A stretch of DNA of 64,000 bases from Psoroptes ovis (Eukaryota; Arthropoda; Arachnida; Sarcoptiformes; Psoroptidae): the NCBI GenBank assembly GCA_002943765.1, contig PQWQ01000011.1:930001-994000 (forward strand). The letters are read 5' to 3'. Within the stretch, counting starts at the first letter, position 1; the number at the start of each line of letters is the position of its first letter. The notes beneath the pieces were generated by a model. That model was not told where the DNA came from. It did no database searches and saw nothing but the letters and a program-made list of their open reading frames with translations. Positions 62,801 through 64,000 of the stretch are shown here, one piece after another. Made by a program: the position numbers and the translations under genes.

Positions 62801-63908
62801 ATCGTAGCCACTGCCACCACCACCTCCGGCATTATATCCGCCACCAGAATTGTAGCCGCCGCCGCCACCACCACCTCCGGCATTATATCCGCCACCAGAA
62901 TCGAAGCCACCGCCACCACTACCTCCGGCGTTATATCCGCCACCAGAATTGTAGCCGCCGCCGCCACCACCAGAATCGTAGCCACCGCCGCCACCACCCC
63001 CGGCATTATATCCGCCGCCTCCAGCATTATACCCGCCACCTGCTTTGTATCCACCACTGCCGCTCGATTTGTAACCGCCACCTCCTTGCGGTTTTCCACC
63101 TTTGTAGCCACCACCTTTGCCTCGTCCTCCTCTGCCTCCTTTACCTTTGCCTGGAAATCAAAATTAATATTTTAAAATTTCATCTATGATATTTGAATGC
63201 ATACCACTTGTTGCTACAGCTTTCATCAACAGCATTGCCAATGTATTTTCATCAACATATTTTTTCACTTCTCGTTCAGCTTGTTTGTCGCCTAAACCAG
63301 GCATTACAGACATTTTTTTAGGTGCATAACCTTTTTTCGGGCATTTTGGTTTACATCTTCCTCCACCACCACCACCACCTTTATTTAACAATGCTCCAAA
63401 TAAATTTTGAAACATTTGTATTTTACTCAAAATACCCATATCCATCATTGGCAACGAGAATGATGCGCTGGTATCTAAATCATCACCACTAGTACCATTC
63501 ACTCCTTTTGATGATACAATAGCATTAGGTTTGATAATTGATGAAGCAGCAACAGGAACTGGAACAGTACTCGGCGGTGATAATGATGATATTGATGTAA
63601 TTGGTTTCGGTTGTCCAATTGTTGCCGTCGTTGATGTAGTCATTATTGCTGCTGATGTTGATGATGGTGTTGCAGCTAATGAATTTGATGATGATGGTAA
63701 AATATTTTTAACAATCAATGATTTTGACGATGATAATGATGATGTTGGTAATGTAGAAATTGATTTAACTGCTGCATTCGATGGTGATGATGCTACTGCT
63801 GCTGCTGCTGCTGTTACTGGTGATGATGATGTTAACAATAACACTGATGGTTTTGGTGTTGATGTTGTTGGTATCGCATAAATAGCATTCATTGATTTAT
63901 TATTATTT
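59895..63908 (-). CDS. Glycine-rich tandem-repeat secreted/structural protein (5' end probably outside window)
   Basis: Minus-strand exons 63908-63205, 63150-61075 and 60991-59895, all phase-1 joins. Exon 1 is preceded by a strong acceptor (CCATTATTTATAG), so an upstream exon with a signal peptide probably lies beyond the window; an in-frame ATG at 63892 would give 1286 aa. Exon 1 is Ser/Thr/Ala-rich, then GGGGGGGRCKPKCPKKG and a Lys/Glu helix. Exon 2 is about 690 residues of glycine repeats: early GKGKGGRGGRG, then imperfect 18-19-aa units of the type GGGGYNSGGGDAGGYNAG, then GGYDSGNS/FIPMNNGG units. Exon 3 is less repetitive, with DFNNYNN, a predicted helix, Q runs, a Thr-rich linker and N runs. 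The composition resembles fibroin, glue or cuticle glycine-rich proteins; the role is unknown. Confidence 0.8.
61500..63060 (-). repeat. Coding tandem repeats, 54-57 bp units (18-19 aa)
   Basis: Units encoding GGGGYNSGGGDAGGYNAG. The best-preserved block is at about 62170-62420, where the same word recurs at 62181, 62238, 62292, 62346 and 62400 (spacing 57, 54, 54, 54). Units elsewhere are more diverged. Because the period is a multiple of three, long false ORFs appear on the other strand and in other frames. Confidence 0.85.
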
Positions 63909-64000
63909 CTATAAATAATGGCAATAATAATGGTAGTAATGGATTGATACAATAAAAAGAAGAAAAAGATGTCAATCAATTATGAATGAATGAATGAAAA
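63909..64000 (-). other. Probable intron at window edge
   Basis: Minus-strand sequence just upstream of the Gly-rich exon 1 is pyrimidine-rich (CTTTTTCTTCTTTTTATTG...) and ends in TATAG, which looks like the 3' end of an intron. The upstream exon is outside the window. Confidence 0.5.

Noticed and set aside
61564..63114. Minus-strand ORFs rich in Met, Val and Ala
   Set aside because: They are out-of-frame readings of the same repeats. The frame giving Gly-Tyr-Asn repeats joins in phase to both flanking exons; these do not.
61429..63189. 586-codon plus-strand ORF rich in His, Arg and Cys
   Set aside because: It is the antisense reading of the Gly-rich repeat gene. The repeat period is a multiple of three and contains no stop codons in this frame, so the ORF is long by construction. 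It has no domain and no sensible start.

Overview
This is eukaryotic nuclear DNA. It is very AT-rich, the genes carry short introns (about 50-100 bp) with GT-AG borders, coding regions are full of poly-Q, poly-N and poly-H runs, and microsatellites are abundant. The gene set (KCNQ channels, ZP-domain protein, Ig-superfamily adhesion molecule, CCCH finger protein, APC5, SOSS-C, NUDT19) is animal. The compact AT-rich style with many unfamiliar secreted and membrane proteins fits an arthropod, most likely an acariform (astigmatid, dust-mite-like) mite. That last step is inference and was not checked by any search. Exon joins below were worked out by reading frame across GT-AG borders and by family similarity; no transcripts were available. 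|| Layout. 1-12.1 kb: a small signal-anchor protein (+); two convergent, divergent-sequence KCNQ-type potassium channels (+ then -); and a single-pass ZP-domain membrane protein (-) whose first intron holds a miniature mariner-type element. 14.5-17.7 kb: a large Q/N-rich protein ending in tandem CCCH zinc fingers of the tristetraprolin/Tis11 type (+). 18-24 kb: three clustered genes (-, -, +) for unfamiliar single-pass membrane proteins that share a weak extracellular motif; two have histidine-rich cytoplasmic tails. This is the best candidate in the window for a previously undescribed family. 24-49.3 kb: about 25 kb with no gene I can defend, holding microsatellites, a second mariner miniature element, a short hAT-like element and a few orphan ORFs. 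It lies upstream of an Ig/FN3 adhesion gene (+) whose start codon directly follows a strong splice acceptor, so part of it may be a 5'UTR intron. 52.5-58.4 kb: a compact housekeeping block of APC5 (-), SOSS-C (+) and NUDT19 (-), with a 229-bp divergent and a 142-bp convergent spacing. 59.9-63.9 kb: a glycine-rich tandem-repeat structural protein (-), probably continuing upstream beyond the window. || Working relationships: APC5 (mitotic ubiquitin ligase) and SOSS-C (single-strand DNA binding and repair) are general cell-cycle and genome-maintenance genes. The KCNQ pair would act in membrane excitability. The ZP, Ig/FN3 and Gly-rich proteins are extracellular-matrix, cuticle or adhesion type. 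No operon, CRISPR, rRNA or tRNA was found.
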